Translations under genes and position numbers: made by a program
The notes under the pieces: generated by a model
Databases searched by the model: none
What the model saw: the letters and a program-made list of their open reading frames with translations, nothing else
What the model was told of the DNA's origin: nothing
In this document: positions 1-7,905 of the stretch, piece after piece
How the letters are laid out: each line of letters begins with the position of its first letter
Numbering within the stretch: position 1 is the first letter of the stretch
Source of the DNA: Bryobacterales bacterium
Lineage (GTDB): Bacteria > Acidobacteriota > Terriglobia > Bryobacterales > UBA6623
NCBI GenBank assembly: GCA_028819255.1
Contig: JAPPMB010000059.1
Span: forward strand, 45,146-109,145
Reading direction: 5' to 3'
Length of the DNA stretch: 64,000 nucleotides

Positions 1-2475
1 TGTCGTTCCTTTCTGGCGGCGTGGGATCGTGAGTTCGGCATAGCCCCGCCCTACCCGCGGGAAGTGGTGCTCGAGGCCCTCGGGTGCTAGTTCTCGGACA
101 ATATCGACGAAGGGGCGCCCGGATCCAATGGGCGGAAGCTGACGAGGATCACCGACCAGAACGAGACGGTCAACGCCACTCAGACCGTCGAGCAGAGCAG
201 CGAGTTGCTCTTCGGTGAGCATTGAACACTCGTCGACGATGACCGTCCGGTAGTTGCCGCACCGGTCTGTGCTGCCGGTAACGCTGTAACGACCGGTGGC
301 CGGAACGTATCGCCTGCCATACCGCATCAGGAACTGCGCGACCGTGAGCCCTCCTGCCACCTTGGTCTTAGTTTCAAGCTGCACGCGTGCCTTTCCGGTG
401 GGAGCCAGCAGCAGGACGCCACTGGACGAGACGCCGGTAAGTCCGCAGAGCATTTTGAGGAGCGTGGTCTTCCCGGTCCCGGCTGCACCGACCAGCACGG
501 AGAGCCTCGACGCGAAGAGCTCGGCGAGCGCGGCCGCTTTCTCAGTGCGCGCATGTTCCTCGATTGCGCGGTCGGTCCAGTCCGGCGGCAGCGCCTCAAG
601 GGATTCGTCGACGACCGAGCGGAAGTCGTGTGTACTCTTGTGGCGCCGACTCCTGGGACCCAGCCGCTTTTTGACCGTCCTGCGAATAAGCCGAGCTGTG
701 ACCGTGAATCGTCGAAGCTGGTATCCAAGGCTACCGTCGGCCATCTCGACGGAATCGACAACCGGACATAGGGAATCACCAGCGCCAGCAATCACTTCTG
801 GTCCAACCGGGCAGTCGGTCTCCAACGGCATCTTGTCGATCGTGGCCTTCAGCCAGTTGCGAGGCAAGAGCGTGTGTCCCTGCTCGGCACCATGCTCGAG
901 CGCCGCAACCAACAGCGCTCGCACCCGGCGGGGGTCGACCTTGTCTTCAAGCCGAGAGCGTTCGGGCATCGGATGTGCCTCCAGAATGACCCGGTCGGGT
1001 AGCATGCCGCGGTCGATTGTCATCACCGAGATGGGATCGCGGGACAGACGATCGAGTTCGTAGAGTAGGTATGGATTTGAAATCAGGCCCGCGTCGTCAA
1101 CGTCTTCCCGTCGCAGATCAGGATTGAAGAATCGGATAGCTTGGTTGGTCTCGATCGAGAAGCGGCTGAGAAGCTTCAGCACTTCCTTACGTTCTGGAGT
1201 CATCGCGAGCCAAGCACCAGCGAAGCCTTGGCCGATGAGCCCCTTGGCAGAGCGTGTAGCTGTGTGAGGCGCTCGCATCACCTCCTCGAACGCGGGCCAC
1301 GGATCGATAGTGCGGTCGCCCCTTGCCGCCGAGCACTGCTCGGCGAGTTCGTAAGCCACCAAATTGCCTCCGTCACCAAGAAGCGCGCTAAGGGCGGAGC
1401 CGAAGCCGGGAAAGGGACCCCGCAAACGCCACAGCCGGTTGAGTTGCTGGTCGAGCCAAGCCCTCGCACGTCTCCAGCGGCCAGGCAGCAATGTTTCGAT
1501 GCGGTCCAAGGCCCGCATACAGTTGAGCACCGCTACGATCGCGTGGTCGTGCGATACGTGCTCCGATGCGTACGAGAAACTCCAGAATGCATCATCCGGG
1601 GCAAAGGCGAGGAACTGCTCGGGGTCTAGCCCCTCTTCGACTGCGAGGTCAGATAACTCCTGGTAGGGGAAAAGGAACCCTTCCTCAGAGCCTGGACGGA
1701 TCGAGTGCTCAACGTTCCGTTCCCAGAGCACACTTCTGTGGCGCGGGTTGGACCTTGAGTACTGGTATTCGACGTGGTCGTCAACGCCCCGTACTAGGCC
1801 GACACCGACGATGACTCGACCACTAGATGCCGATAGCGGTGTGTCCTTTGCATAGAAAAAACACAGGGATTGGTCTGGATGAACGGCACTGAAGAAGGTG
1901 TCCAGCATGACGAGCTGGTTTGCGCGTTCTTGGATCCAGACAGTGTCGAATCCCAAGTCAGGCTCACGATCCGGTTGAAAACCAAGGTTGTAGCGCTCTA
2001 CAAAGTTCTGCCCGTCCTCCCTGAGCATCCAGCGGAATGGAACGCAGGCCGCGCTATACGGTCGCATTGTGTAGCGCGTCGGAAGGAAATGGCCGTGCCA
2101 ATGGGAGTCTTGATTTGCGTAGGGATGCTGCTTGGTGACGGTGATTGGGAACGGTGCCATGAAATTCGCACGCTCAGCCATACACGCTGGTAGCTGATCA
2201 GGCGACAGGTCGGCCAGAGACTCGCCAGCCACTGCTGCTTCGGCACTGTCATCCTTTGCGTCGGCGATCCGGTGAAGAGCACGGCAGGCTATATTGCTCA
2301 CCGGTCTATTGCAAACGACCCCAGCCCAGCTGGCATCGTGCCATGGAACGCGGATTGATAAGTGCTGTACCGGTAGCCGGCGAGCTCCTGCGATCATGAG
2401 CACCCCCTCGGTGATTGCGTTGTTGAGGGGCGGAGCATCTCCCAAGCGGACACTCCCATCGCCCCCCGTCTTCAT
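1..2475 (-). CDS. RecD-like SF1B DNA helicase with uncharacterised N-terminal half (partial, C-terminus beyond window)
   Basis: At least 825 residues are visible; the gene runs off the left edge, so the C-terminal helicase motifs are not seen. The ATPase core is clear: Walker A GAAGTGKTT near residue 663, Walker B VIVDECSML near 745 and the next helicase motif GDPRQLPPIG near 775. This is the AAA_30/RecD arrangement, so the expected activity is ATP-driven 5'-3' DNA unwinding. The first ~600 residues are not a domain I can name. They begin with a Trp/His/Cys-rich stretch, RVPWHDASWAGVVC at 42-55. The start is well fixed: a TAA lies two codons upstream in frame. No Shine-Dalgarno is visible, and a TACGAT box sits 5 bases before the ATG. 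The size, the unknown N-terminus and the toxin-antitoxin and nuclease neighbours fit a mobile or defence role, but that is inference. Confidence 0.85.
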   Translation of the reverse strand, partial: MKTGGDGSVRLGDAPPLNNAITEGVLMIAGARRLPVQHLSIRVPWHDASWAGVVCNRPVSNIACRALHRIADAKDDSAEAAVAGESLADLSPDQLPACMAERANFMAPFPITVTKQHPYANQDSHWHGHFLPTRYTMRPYSAACVPFRWMLREDGQNFVERYNLGFQPDREPDLGFDTVWIQERANQLVMLDTFFSAVHPDQSLCFFYAKDTPLSASSGRVIVGVGLVRGVDDHVEYQYSRSNPRHRSVLWERNVEHSIRPGSEEGFLFPYQELSDLAVEEGLDPEQFLAFAPDDAFWSFSYASEHVSHDHAIVAVLNCMRALDRIETLLPGRWRRARAWLDQQLNRLWRLRGPFPGFGSALSALLGDGGNLVAYELAEQCSAARGDRTIDPWPAFEEVMRAPHTATRSAKGLIGQGFAGAWLAMTPERKEVLKLLSRFSIETNQAIRFFNPDLRREDVDDAGLISNPYLLYELDRLSRDPISVMTIDRGMLPDRVILEAHPMPERSRLEDKVDPRRVRALLVAALEHGAEQGHTLLPRNWLKATIDKMPLETDCPVGPEVIAGAGDSLCPVVDSVEMADGSLGYQLRRFTVTARLIRRTVKKRLGPRSRRHKSTHDFRSVVDESLEALPPDWTDRAIEEHARTEKAAALAELFASRLSVLVGAAGTGKTTLLKMLCGLTGVSSSGVLLLAPTGKARVQLETKTKVAGGLTVAQFLMRYGRRYVPATGRYSVTGSTDRCGNYRTVIVDECSMLTEEQLAALLDGLSGVDRLVLVGDPRQLPPIGSGRPFVDIVRELAPEGLEHHFPRVGRGYAELTIPRRQKGTT

Positions 2476-2480
2476 GAGTT

Positions 2481-2486
2481 ATCGTA
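2481..2486 (-). promoter_or_regulatory. Possible leaderless -10 box for the RecD-like helicase
   Basis: TACGAT on the minus strand ends 5 bases before the helicase ATG. There is no purine-rich ribosome site in between. A TANNNT box this close to a start is the usual picture for leaderless transcription. No good -35 hexamer is visible. Confidence 0.4.
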
Positions 2487-3032
2487 ACTCTCCCGAGATG
2501 GTTGCGGTCCCGCACCGGACCGTCCATTCGACCTCACCGCGGGTGCTAGCCTACGGCCACATCCGCCTTCAACGCCAGCCCGGAGCCCGCGAACCGCTTC
2601 CCCATCACGGTCGATCGAGAACCCCTCTTGTGGCCTGTCATTGGTCCGCGCCCAACTCGATCGCGAGTTCGCCTCGGTCGAGGAAACCATTCTCACGGGA
2701 ACGACCGGCTGACACCAATCATTACTCGGACCCGAGACGTGACCTCTCGAGGTCGATGAGGCATCGTTCCTCTTGATACGGAAGTCCTTGGTCTTGCCAT
2801 CTCTTCAAGGCCAGTGCTCCGGGGTGGGCGTCCGTGTCCTATGGAGGCCCGTCTGTGACCTACTTCGCCTACCCCGACGAGTTCGGCCACGGCGGTCGCT
2901 ACGCACGCCGCGAAGATCCCGAACACGACGACAGTCCGGTGTCTCGTCCGGCGGACTTCGTCCCCGAGGCAAATGCCCACAGCCCTTGCGCCGCTCACAC
3001 AGTTCCCCAGCGCAGAGAGCATCCTCGCCAAA
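2487..3032. other. Intergenic stretch without recognisable gene
   Basis: About 550 bases between the helicase start and the decayed nuclease fragment. Open frames here have arginine/serine/proline-rich translations typical of shadow frames, and none resembles a known family. It would hold any upstream control sequence of the helicase. Confidence 0.5.
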
Positions 3033-3484
3033 TCATGCCCGCTCTGCGTCGGACGCGACGATCTTCCTCTCAGCGCGCCTGAACTCCACGCCGATCAAGC
3101 GGATCGGGAGTCCACGGCCACGGCACCTGTGCACGAAGCGCCTTGCATTCAGCTGTGCCATCGACGTCCCATTTCTCGCCGGCTCGACCACCTTAAACTC
3201 GAACAGATGCATCTGGCGATTGAAGCGCGCCGTCATGTCCAGACGACTACGGCTGCTGCTGTCCTCCAGCGTCACATCCAGGCCCCCAGCACCGAGAAAT
3301 CGGCACAGAACCGGCGGGCATAGTAGCCCTCGTAACGGGCGATGTCGTTCTTTCGATGCGAGTCGTGTGGAACGCTTGCAAGCAAGGACTCGAGCGCCCG
3401 CAGCCCGCCGAAATTGTTGGCACGCAGCAGCGCGTAGGATTCAATCTCGTGTATGCACTGCTGCGACGCTTCTGGGGCCTGTCC
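3033..3484 (-). pseudogene. Decayed C-terminal copy of AAA-ATPase/PD-(D/E)XK nuclease gene
   Basis: Two adjacent reading frames match the last ~150 residues of the intact gene at 4347-5894. The first contains [19 protein letters not shown] and the second FEFKVVEPARNGTSMAQL. The frame breaks near 3275, where the fragment has ctgggggcctgg and the intact copy has ctgggtctgg, a net +2 shift. The N-terminal ATPase half is absent. Nucleotide similarity continues about 30 bases past the stop codon, so this is a DNA duplication rather than two independent genes. It lies on the same strand as the intact copy, with higBA between them. The PD-(D/E)XK residues (D...EFK) are still legible, but no start or full domain remains, so it is unlikely to be functional. 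Confidence 0.8.
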
Positions 3485-3615
3485 CGCATCGACGTTCATG
3501 GATCCGAAGCCCTGAACGCTCCGTCCACAGGCTTCCAACCAGCCGGCCGCGGATCTTCTCGCGGGCTCGCCGCTCGGGCGTCAGCGGCACGAGGACATGT
3601 TACTGGTTGCGGGTG

Positions 3616-3921
3616 TCAAGCCGCGACGAACCGCTCGACCGCGATCTCCCCGGCGCGGCTGCGGACCTGCCAGAGATCGTAGGCCATCTGCATCCCCAGC
3701 CACGTCTCGGGAGTAGAGCCGAACGCCTTCGACAGCCGGATGGCCATCTCCACCGAGATTCCCGCGCGACCGTTCAACAACTCTAAGAGAGCCTGCCGGG
3801 TTACGCCCAGCCCTTGGGCAGCCCGGGTCACGGTCAATCCAAGGGGATCGAGGCACCGCCGCTTCACGATGCTGCCCGGATGCGGCGGATTGTGCATGAC
3901 CATTGTCCGTCCTCCCCTCAT
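3616..3921 (-). CDS. higA: HigA-family antitoxin (XRE helix-turn-helix)
   Basis: A 101-residue protein with the signature HigA opening, HNPPHPGSIVKRRCLDPLGL. A helix-turn-helix follows (TRAAQGLGVTRQALLELLNG), then the typical IRLSKAFGSTPETWLGMQ segment. The antitoxin binds and neutralises the upstream-encoded HigB and represses the operon by binding its promoter. Its ATG overlaps the higB stop in an ATGA arrangement (4-base overlap), so the two are translationally coupled. The annotated start gives MRGGRTMVM; an internal ATG six residues later is also possible. Toxin-first order is the normal higBA order, and length and motifs are intact. Confidence 0.93.
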   Translation of the reverse strand: MRGGRTMVMHNPPHPGSIVKRRCLDPLGLTVTRAAQGLGVTRQALLELLNGRAGISVEMAIRLSKAFGSTPETWLGMQMAYDLWQVRSRAGEIAVERFVAA

Positions 3922-4196
3922 TGATAGTCCAAGCAGTCTACATCGACCGCTGCGCTGTCCTCAAACCGGAACGTCACCCGCCAGTTGCCCGACACCGACA
4001 CTGTGTAGTGCCCCTTCAGCCGCCCTTTGAGCACATGTAGACGGAACCCGGGCAGGTTCATCCCCTCCGGCCCCGAACTGTGGTCGAGTGCCGCCAGGAT
4101 GTCCCGAAGCTTGCCGACGTGCTCCAGCGCGACCCGCCGCGCCGTCCTGCCCTCGTAGAGCGCCCTCAGGCCCCGGTGGCGGAACGATGCGATCAT
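3918..4196 (-). CDS. higB: HigB-family mRNA interferase toxin (RelE/ParE fold)
   Basis: A 92-residue toxin of the RelE/ParE superfamily, HigB (plasmid maintenance killer) branch. Family hallmarks are IASFRHRGLRALYEG at the start, KLRDILAALD in the middle and GNWRVTFRFED near the end. HigB toxins cleave mRNA at the ribosome when HigA is lost. I start at the ATG at 4196; a TTG directly upstream would add one Met. There is no Shine-Dalgarno, but TAGGAT lies 6 bases before the ATG, suggesting a leaderless message. It overlaps higA by 4 bases. The pair sits between an intact and a decayed copy of the same nuclease gene. Confidence 0.93.
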   Translation of the reverse strand: MIASFRHRGLRALYEGRTARRVALEHVGKLRDILAALDHSSGPEGMNLPGFRLHVLKGRLKGHYTVSVSGNWRVTFRFEDSAAVDVDCLDYQ

Positions 4197-4202
4197 CAAC
4201 CA

Positions 4203-4208
4203 ATCCTA
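4203..4208 (-). promoter_or_regulatory. Possible leaderless -10 box for higBA
   Basis: TAGGAT on the minus strand is followed by six bases and the higB ATG, with no ribosome-binding site between. It is the expected target region for HigA autorepression, but I see no clear operator palindrome. Confidence 0.4.
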
Positions 4209-4346
4209 GGTTGTCGCACCCGCTGGTCCGACGCTTGGAGTTGGGAGTGTCGGCGACTGCGGAGAACATGCTTTCAGGCCCGAGCAAGTGTCCATAACCC
4301 TTGCCCTTCTACCATGGTCCTCCGGCGCGGAGAGCGTCTCCCAAGG

Positions 4347-5894
4347 TCATGCCCGCTCCACGTCGAACGCGACGATGTTCTTCTCCTCGCGACTGAACTC
4401 CACTCCGATCAGGTGCATCGGGAGTCCACGGCCACGGTACTTGCCCGCGTAGTCCTTTGCTCTCAGCTGCGCCATCGCCGTCCCTCTTCGCGCCAGCTCG
4501 ACCACCTTGAACTCGAACAGATACATCTGGCAATTGAAGCGCACCGCCATGTCCAGACGACCTCGGATGCTGCTGTCCTCCACCGTCACATCCAGACCCA
4601 GCGCCGCAAACTGGGCGTAGAACACGCTGGCGTAGTAGCCCTCGTAGCGGGCGATATCGTTCTTTCGGTGCCAGTCGTGTGGAATGCTTGCGAAGAAGGA
4701 CTCGAACAGCGTCCGTAACCCGCCGAAATCGTTGGCGCGAAGCAACGCGTAGAGTTCAATCTCGCGCGTCCCCTGCTGCGACGCTTTCGGGGTCATGGCC
4801 TGCAGCAGGCGCTCGTTCAGGCTCTGGCGAACCTCACGGTTCGGATAGCCAAGCCGGTAGAGCGTCTTGCCGCCGAGGTCTTCCGTGCCGGTGATGGTGA
4901 GGTAGCCGGTCTGGAACAGCAGCGCCTCGGTTGCAATTTCTCCCACGTCGAACGACGACAACAGGTCGCCGCTGGCAATCATGGCGTCGAGGTCGACGCC
5001 GCTAACTTGTCTCGCCAGAAGCGTGTCAACCAGGAACGTGGGTGTGCCGGTTTCAAACCACCAGGCACCGAACTCGCGTCGGTCAAACAGCAGAAGGATG
5101 TCAAACGGGTTGTAGACGCTCTCTGCGCCCCGCCAGTTGTACCCGTTGTACCAGGCACGGATCTTGTCCCGGTCAAGGCCGTACTGTTCCGCCGCGAAGA
5201 CTGTGTCGAGGTCAGTGTCCGTGTAGCCGCAGACGGCGGCGTATCGCGGATCCAGCGTGATGTCGGCCAGATTGTTGAGGCCTGAGAACAGGCTCACCTT
5301 GGAAAACTTGGTGACCCCGGCGAGGAACGCAAACCGGACATGCGCGTCGCAGTCCTTGACCATGCCGTAGAGTCCGCGCAGGAAGTCGCGATTGGCACGA
5401 GCCACCTCTGGAACTTCGAGCGCATCCAGGATCGGCTTGTCGTACTCGTCAACCAGGACCACGACACGCTGTCCAGTGCGCTCGTGAAGCGACCTGATCA
5501 CGGAGCGAAAACGTGCGGAAGGAGCAACGGAGTGCGGGAGGATCGACGCGTCTCTCTCCACCGTCTCCAACTGGTGCGCCACCTCCTCCTCAAGGTCACC
5601 ATCCCTCCGGAATATGCCACCGCCGAAACTCAGGACCAGGACTGGATAGCGAACGGACCAGTCCCAATCATCATGGATCGCCAGCCCGCGAAATAGAGCT
5701 TCGTTGCCCTCGAAAAGCTCCTTCAGAGTGTTCAGGAGGAGGCTCTTGCCAAAGCGTCGGGGGCGCGAGAGGAAGTAGTGTGTTCCTCGGTCGATCAGCC
5801 GTTGGAGGTAGGCGGTCTTGTCGACGTAGTAGTAGTCTTCCTCTCGGATCTTCCGAAATGTCTGGATGCCGATCGGCAGCCTCCGTCCGGTCAT
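4347..5894 (-). CDS. AAA-ATPase-like / PD-(D/E)XK nuclease superfamily protein
   Basis: A 515-residue protein with the widespread two-domain layout of AAA-ATPase-like (PF09820 type) plus C-terminal PD-(D/E)XK (DUF1703/PF08011 type). The N-terminus reads PIGIQTFRKIREEDYYYVDK, then the P-loop-like RPRRFGKSLLLNTL near residue 45 and Walker B VVVLVDEYDKPILD. The C-terminal domain carries RLDMAVRF...YLFEFKVVE, the nuclease D-(E)XK residues. Biological function is not established; such genes are often multi-copy and plastic. A partial, frameshifted second copy lies at 3033-3484. TAGGGT ends 6 bases before the ATG with no Shine-Dalgarno, as for the neighbouring accessory genes. The complete length suggests it is intact. 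Confidence 0.9.
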   Translation of the reverse strand: MTGRRLPIGIQTFRKIREEDYYYVDKTAYLQRLIDRGTHYFLSRPRRFGKSLLLNTLKELFEGNEALFRGLAIHDDWDWSVRYPVLVLSFGGGIFRRDGDLEEEVAHQLETVERDASILPHSVAPSARFRSVIRSLHERTGQRVVVLVDEYDKPILDALEVPEVARANRDFLRGLYGMVKDCDAHVRFAFLAGVTKFSKVSLFSGLNNLADITLDPRYAAVCGYTDTDLDTVFAAEQYGLDRDKIRAWYNGYNWRGAESVYNPFDILLLFDRREFGAWWFETGTPTFLVDTLLARQVSGVDLDAMIASGDLLSSFDVGEIATEALLFQTGYLTITGTEDLGGKTLYRLGYPNREVRQSLNERLLQAMTPKASQQGTREIELYALLRANDFGGLRTLFESFFASIPHDWHRKNDIARYEGYYASVFYAQFAALGLDVTVEDSSIRGRLDMAVRFNCQMYLFEFKVVELARRGTAMAQLRAKDYAGKYRGRGLPMHLIGVEFSREEKNIVAFDVERA

Positions 5895-5900
5895 CGCCGG

Positions 5901-5906
5901 ACCCTA
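5901..5906 (-). promoter_or_regulatory. Possible leaderless -10 box for the ATPase/nuclease gene
   Basis: TAGGGT on the minus strand, six bases before the ATG. It is the third accessory gene in a row with a TANNNT box at leaderless spacing and no ribosome-binding site. Confidence 0.35.
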
Positions 5907-6286
5907 CCGGATGATCCGGCAGCCGGGGAAGGCCGCACGACCGCACCGGTTCGCGCGGACGGGAGGCCTTGGTCCGGTCTGGATCGCCGCAACGTACAAA
6001 TTAGCCGCCCTGCGAATCCAATCCAACACTCGGATCTGTTACCAAGACGCCTAGCAGTAGTCTACAGGGCAGTGGGGCGGCAGGATGGTGGCCCCAGACA
6101 GGGAGTCTTGCGCCTGTGATCGCTGAGTCGCCCCCACGACTCCACTCCCCTGACACATGGATACCACTCGGGAGAGCTAGGCTTGCCCTTCCGGCCTAGC
6201 ACTGGTCGCGCCATGAAGACTGAGGAGGCTCCTTGGAAGCTCGAATCGACCTGCCCAAGAATTGGCACGTGATTGCGCACACGGGC
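5907..6286. other. Intergenic stretch without recognisable gene
   Basis: About 380 bases between the accessory cluster and the acetyltransferase. It has one short inverted repeat (gctaggc at 6176-6182, gcctagc at 6194-6200) with no T-run, so I do not call a terminator. No coding similarity was seen. Confidence 0.5.
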
Positions 6287-7027
6287 CTACTGGTCAAGAA
6301 GGTAGGCGCCTCGAGTCGACCCTCGCTCGAACGCAACGACCCGGAGGCCCTCCTCGAACGCGATCCGGAACTGTCCGCGGACCCTGTTCTGGATCCGGAT
6401 GGCCTCCGGACGCGCCACCTCCCCAATTCGGGACGGCACCTCGATGCGCATCGCAAAGTGCTTCTGCGTAGACCGCCGGCCTGCCTTCCGCTCGGCGACG
6501 GCCCGGCTCTTCAGATGCCAGGCAGCTACCAGCCGGTCGGTCGGCAGCGATCCGTGCAGCTTGCTGGAGGTGATGCCGTAGAAGTTGGGGATGTAGGCCT
6601 CAATTGCGGTTCCGAGCTTCTCGATGTTGAAGTAGGCGTTGCGCGCCTGGAGCGGGTCGAACGTCCACTCGATCCGGTCGAGTCCAGCTGCGAGCGCCTC
6701 GTCTCGCTGACGCAGTTTGAGCCTGAGCCCAATGCCAAGGTTGTGGAAACCCGGATCCACGCCCGCCATGTGGCTGTGCCAGTACGCTTGGAGGTCCGGC
6801 TTGAACGCCGCGAAGGCGAGCGTGTAGCCCACGAGCTCCCCGTGCAGGAATGCGCCGAGGGACGAGCCCCCGATGCGGCTGAACACCCCGAACAGCCGGG
6901 ACGCCACCATGTCGCTGGGGTCGAAGCCCCATATCAGCTCCTGCAGCCTCAGCGTCGCCTCGAACTCGTCGAGTGTTTCCAGGCGGCGGATCTCCAGGGC
7001 GCTCAGGCCTGCTTGGCTCTCTGCCAT
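6287..7027 (-). CDS. COG3375-type GNAT-superfamily acetyltransferase
   Basis: A 246-residue predicted cytoplasmic acetyltransferase. Near the start it reads IRRLETLDEFEATLRLQ and IWGFDPSDMVASRLFGV. A GNAT-like fold follows (GAFLHGELVGYTLAFAA, then HSHMAGVDPGFHNLGIGLRL), and RIEWTFDPLQARNAYFN is characteristic of this conserved but uncharacterised family. The acceptor substrate is unknown. Its start overlaps the 3' end of mazG by 25 bases on the same strand, so the two are almost certainly co-transcribed and translationally coupled. Confidence 0.85.
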   Translation of the reverse strand: MAESQAGLSALEIRRLETLDEFEATLRLQELIWGFDPSDMVASRLFGVFSRIGGSSLGAFLHGELVGYTLAFAAFKPDLQAYWHSHMAGVDPGFHNLGIGLRLKLRQRDEALAAGLDRIEWTFDPLQARNAYFNIEKLGTAIEAYIPNFYGITSSKLHGSLPTDRLVAAWHLKSRAVAERKAGRRSTQKHFAMRIEVPSRIGEVARPEAIRIQNRVRGQFRIAFEEGLRVVAFERGSTRGAYLLDQ

Positions 7028-7779
7028 AGCGACTCCAGCTCGTCCATGTCACAGTCTTCAAACACCCGGCCGACCGCGGCAAGTTCGCGCTCCATCGTTC
7101 CTATGCGCTTCCGGAACTTTGCGTTTGCGCGGCGGAGCGCCAGCTCGGGGTCCACGCCTGCGACGCGAGCCACATTGACTGCCATGAACAGCAGGTCGCC
7201 GACCTCGTCTTCCACGAGATCCCGGTCCCCGGACTGCCATGCCTCGCTGACCTCCAGGAACTCTTCCTCGACCTTGGCCCCCAGGTCATCGAATCCCTCC
7301 CAGTCGAAGCCGGCTCCAGCCGCCTTCTTGCCGACTTGGCTGGCCTCCAGAAGGGCCGGCTGGTTGCGAGGCACGCCGTCGAGCATTCCCGATCCCGCGG
7401 GCTTTTCCTGCGCCTTGATCTCCTCCCATCGGGCGGAGACATCGACTGCGGTCCGAAGCGACTCGGATTCAAACACATGCGGATGGCGACGCACCAGCTT
7501 GTCGTTGATGCAGCGGAGCACCCGCTCGATGTCGAAGAGGCCCTCGCTGCTGGCGATCTCCGCCTGAAAGACCACTTGCAGCTGGAGATCTCCGAGCTCT
7601 TCGGCCAGGGCCTCCCAATCTTCCCGCTCGATGGCGTCAAGCACCTCGTAGGTCTCCTCCACGACATAGGGTCGCAGGCTGGAGAGGGTTTGCTCGCGGT
7701 CCCACGGGCAGCCATCGTCGGACCGCAGCTTGCGCATGATCCCCACCAGCCTTGAGAATTCCTGCGCGGCCTCACCCAT
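7003..7779 (-). CDS. mazG: Nucleoside triphosphate pyrophosphohydrolase MazG
   Basis: A 258-residue MazG from the chosen ATG (MGEAAQEFSRLV), preceded by gaggga at good ribosome-site spacing. Two tandem MazG helical domains are visible. The first has DDGCPWDREQTLSSLRPYVV, the metal-binding EETYEVLDAI, and LAEELGDLQLQVVFQ. The second has KVEEEFLEVSEA and LVEDEVGDLLFMAVN. MazG hydrolyses NTPs and dNTPs to monophosphate and pyrophosphate, lowering aberrant nucleotides and affecting ppGpp. Length equals the family norm. The frame remains open upstream to 7863, but that extension would run into the divergent sulfatase leader and shows no similarity. It is the first gene of a two-gene unit with the acetyltransferase. 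Confidence 0.95.
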   Translation of the reverse strand: MGEAAQEFSRLVGIMRKLRSDDGCPWDREQTLSSLRPYVVEETYEVLDAIEREDWEALAEELGDLQLQVVFQAEIASSEGLFDIERVLRCINDKLVRRHPHVFESESLRTAVDVSARWEEIKAQEKPAGSGMLDGVPRNQPALLEASQVGKKAAGAGFDWEGFDDLGAKVEEEFLEVSEAWQSGDRDLVEDEVGDLLFMAVNVARVAGVDPELALRRANAKFRKRIGTMERELAAVGRVFEDCDMDELESLWQRAKQA

Positions 7780-7905
7780 GAGCGACTCCCTCATCGTAGC
7801 GGCAGCGACCATCTCCGGGGCCGGACTCCTGGAGGCGCCTTTCGGATGCGTCCCGAAGGCCATTCTGCCGAGTGGTTCTGTGGTACGTTAATCCTCGATT
7901 TCGCC

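Noticed and set aside
2693..3031. 112-codon minus-strand frame next to the nuclease fragment
   Set aside because: Composition of a shadow frame and no ribosome site; left as intergenic.
6176..6200. Inverted repeat gctaggc/gcctagc downstream of the acetyltransferase
   Set aside because: Only 7-bp arms with an 11-base loop and no T-run; not called a terminator.
6233..7567. 444-codon plus-strand frame over the acetyltransferase and mazG
   Set aside because: Shadow of the minus-strand genes, whose motifs are unambiguous; its translation matches nothing.
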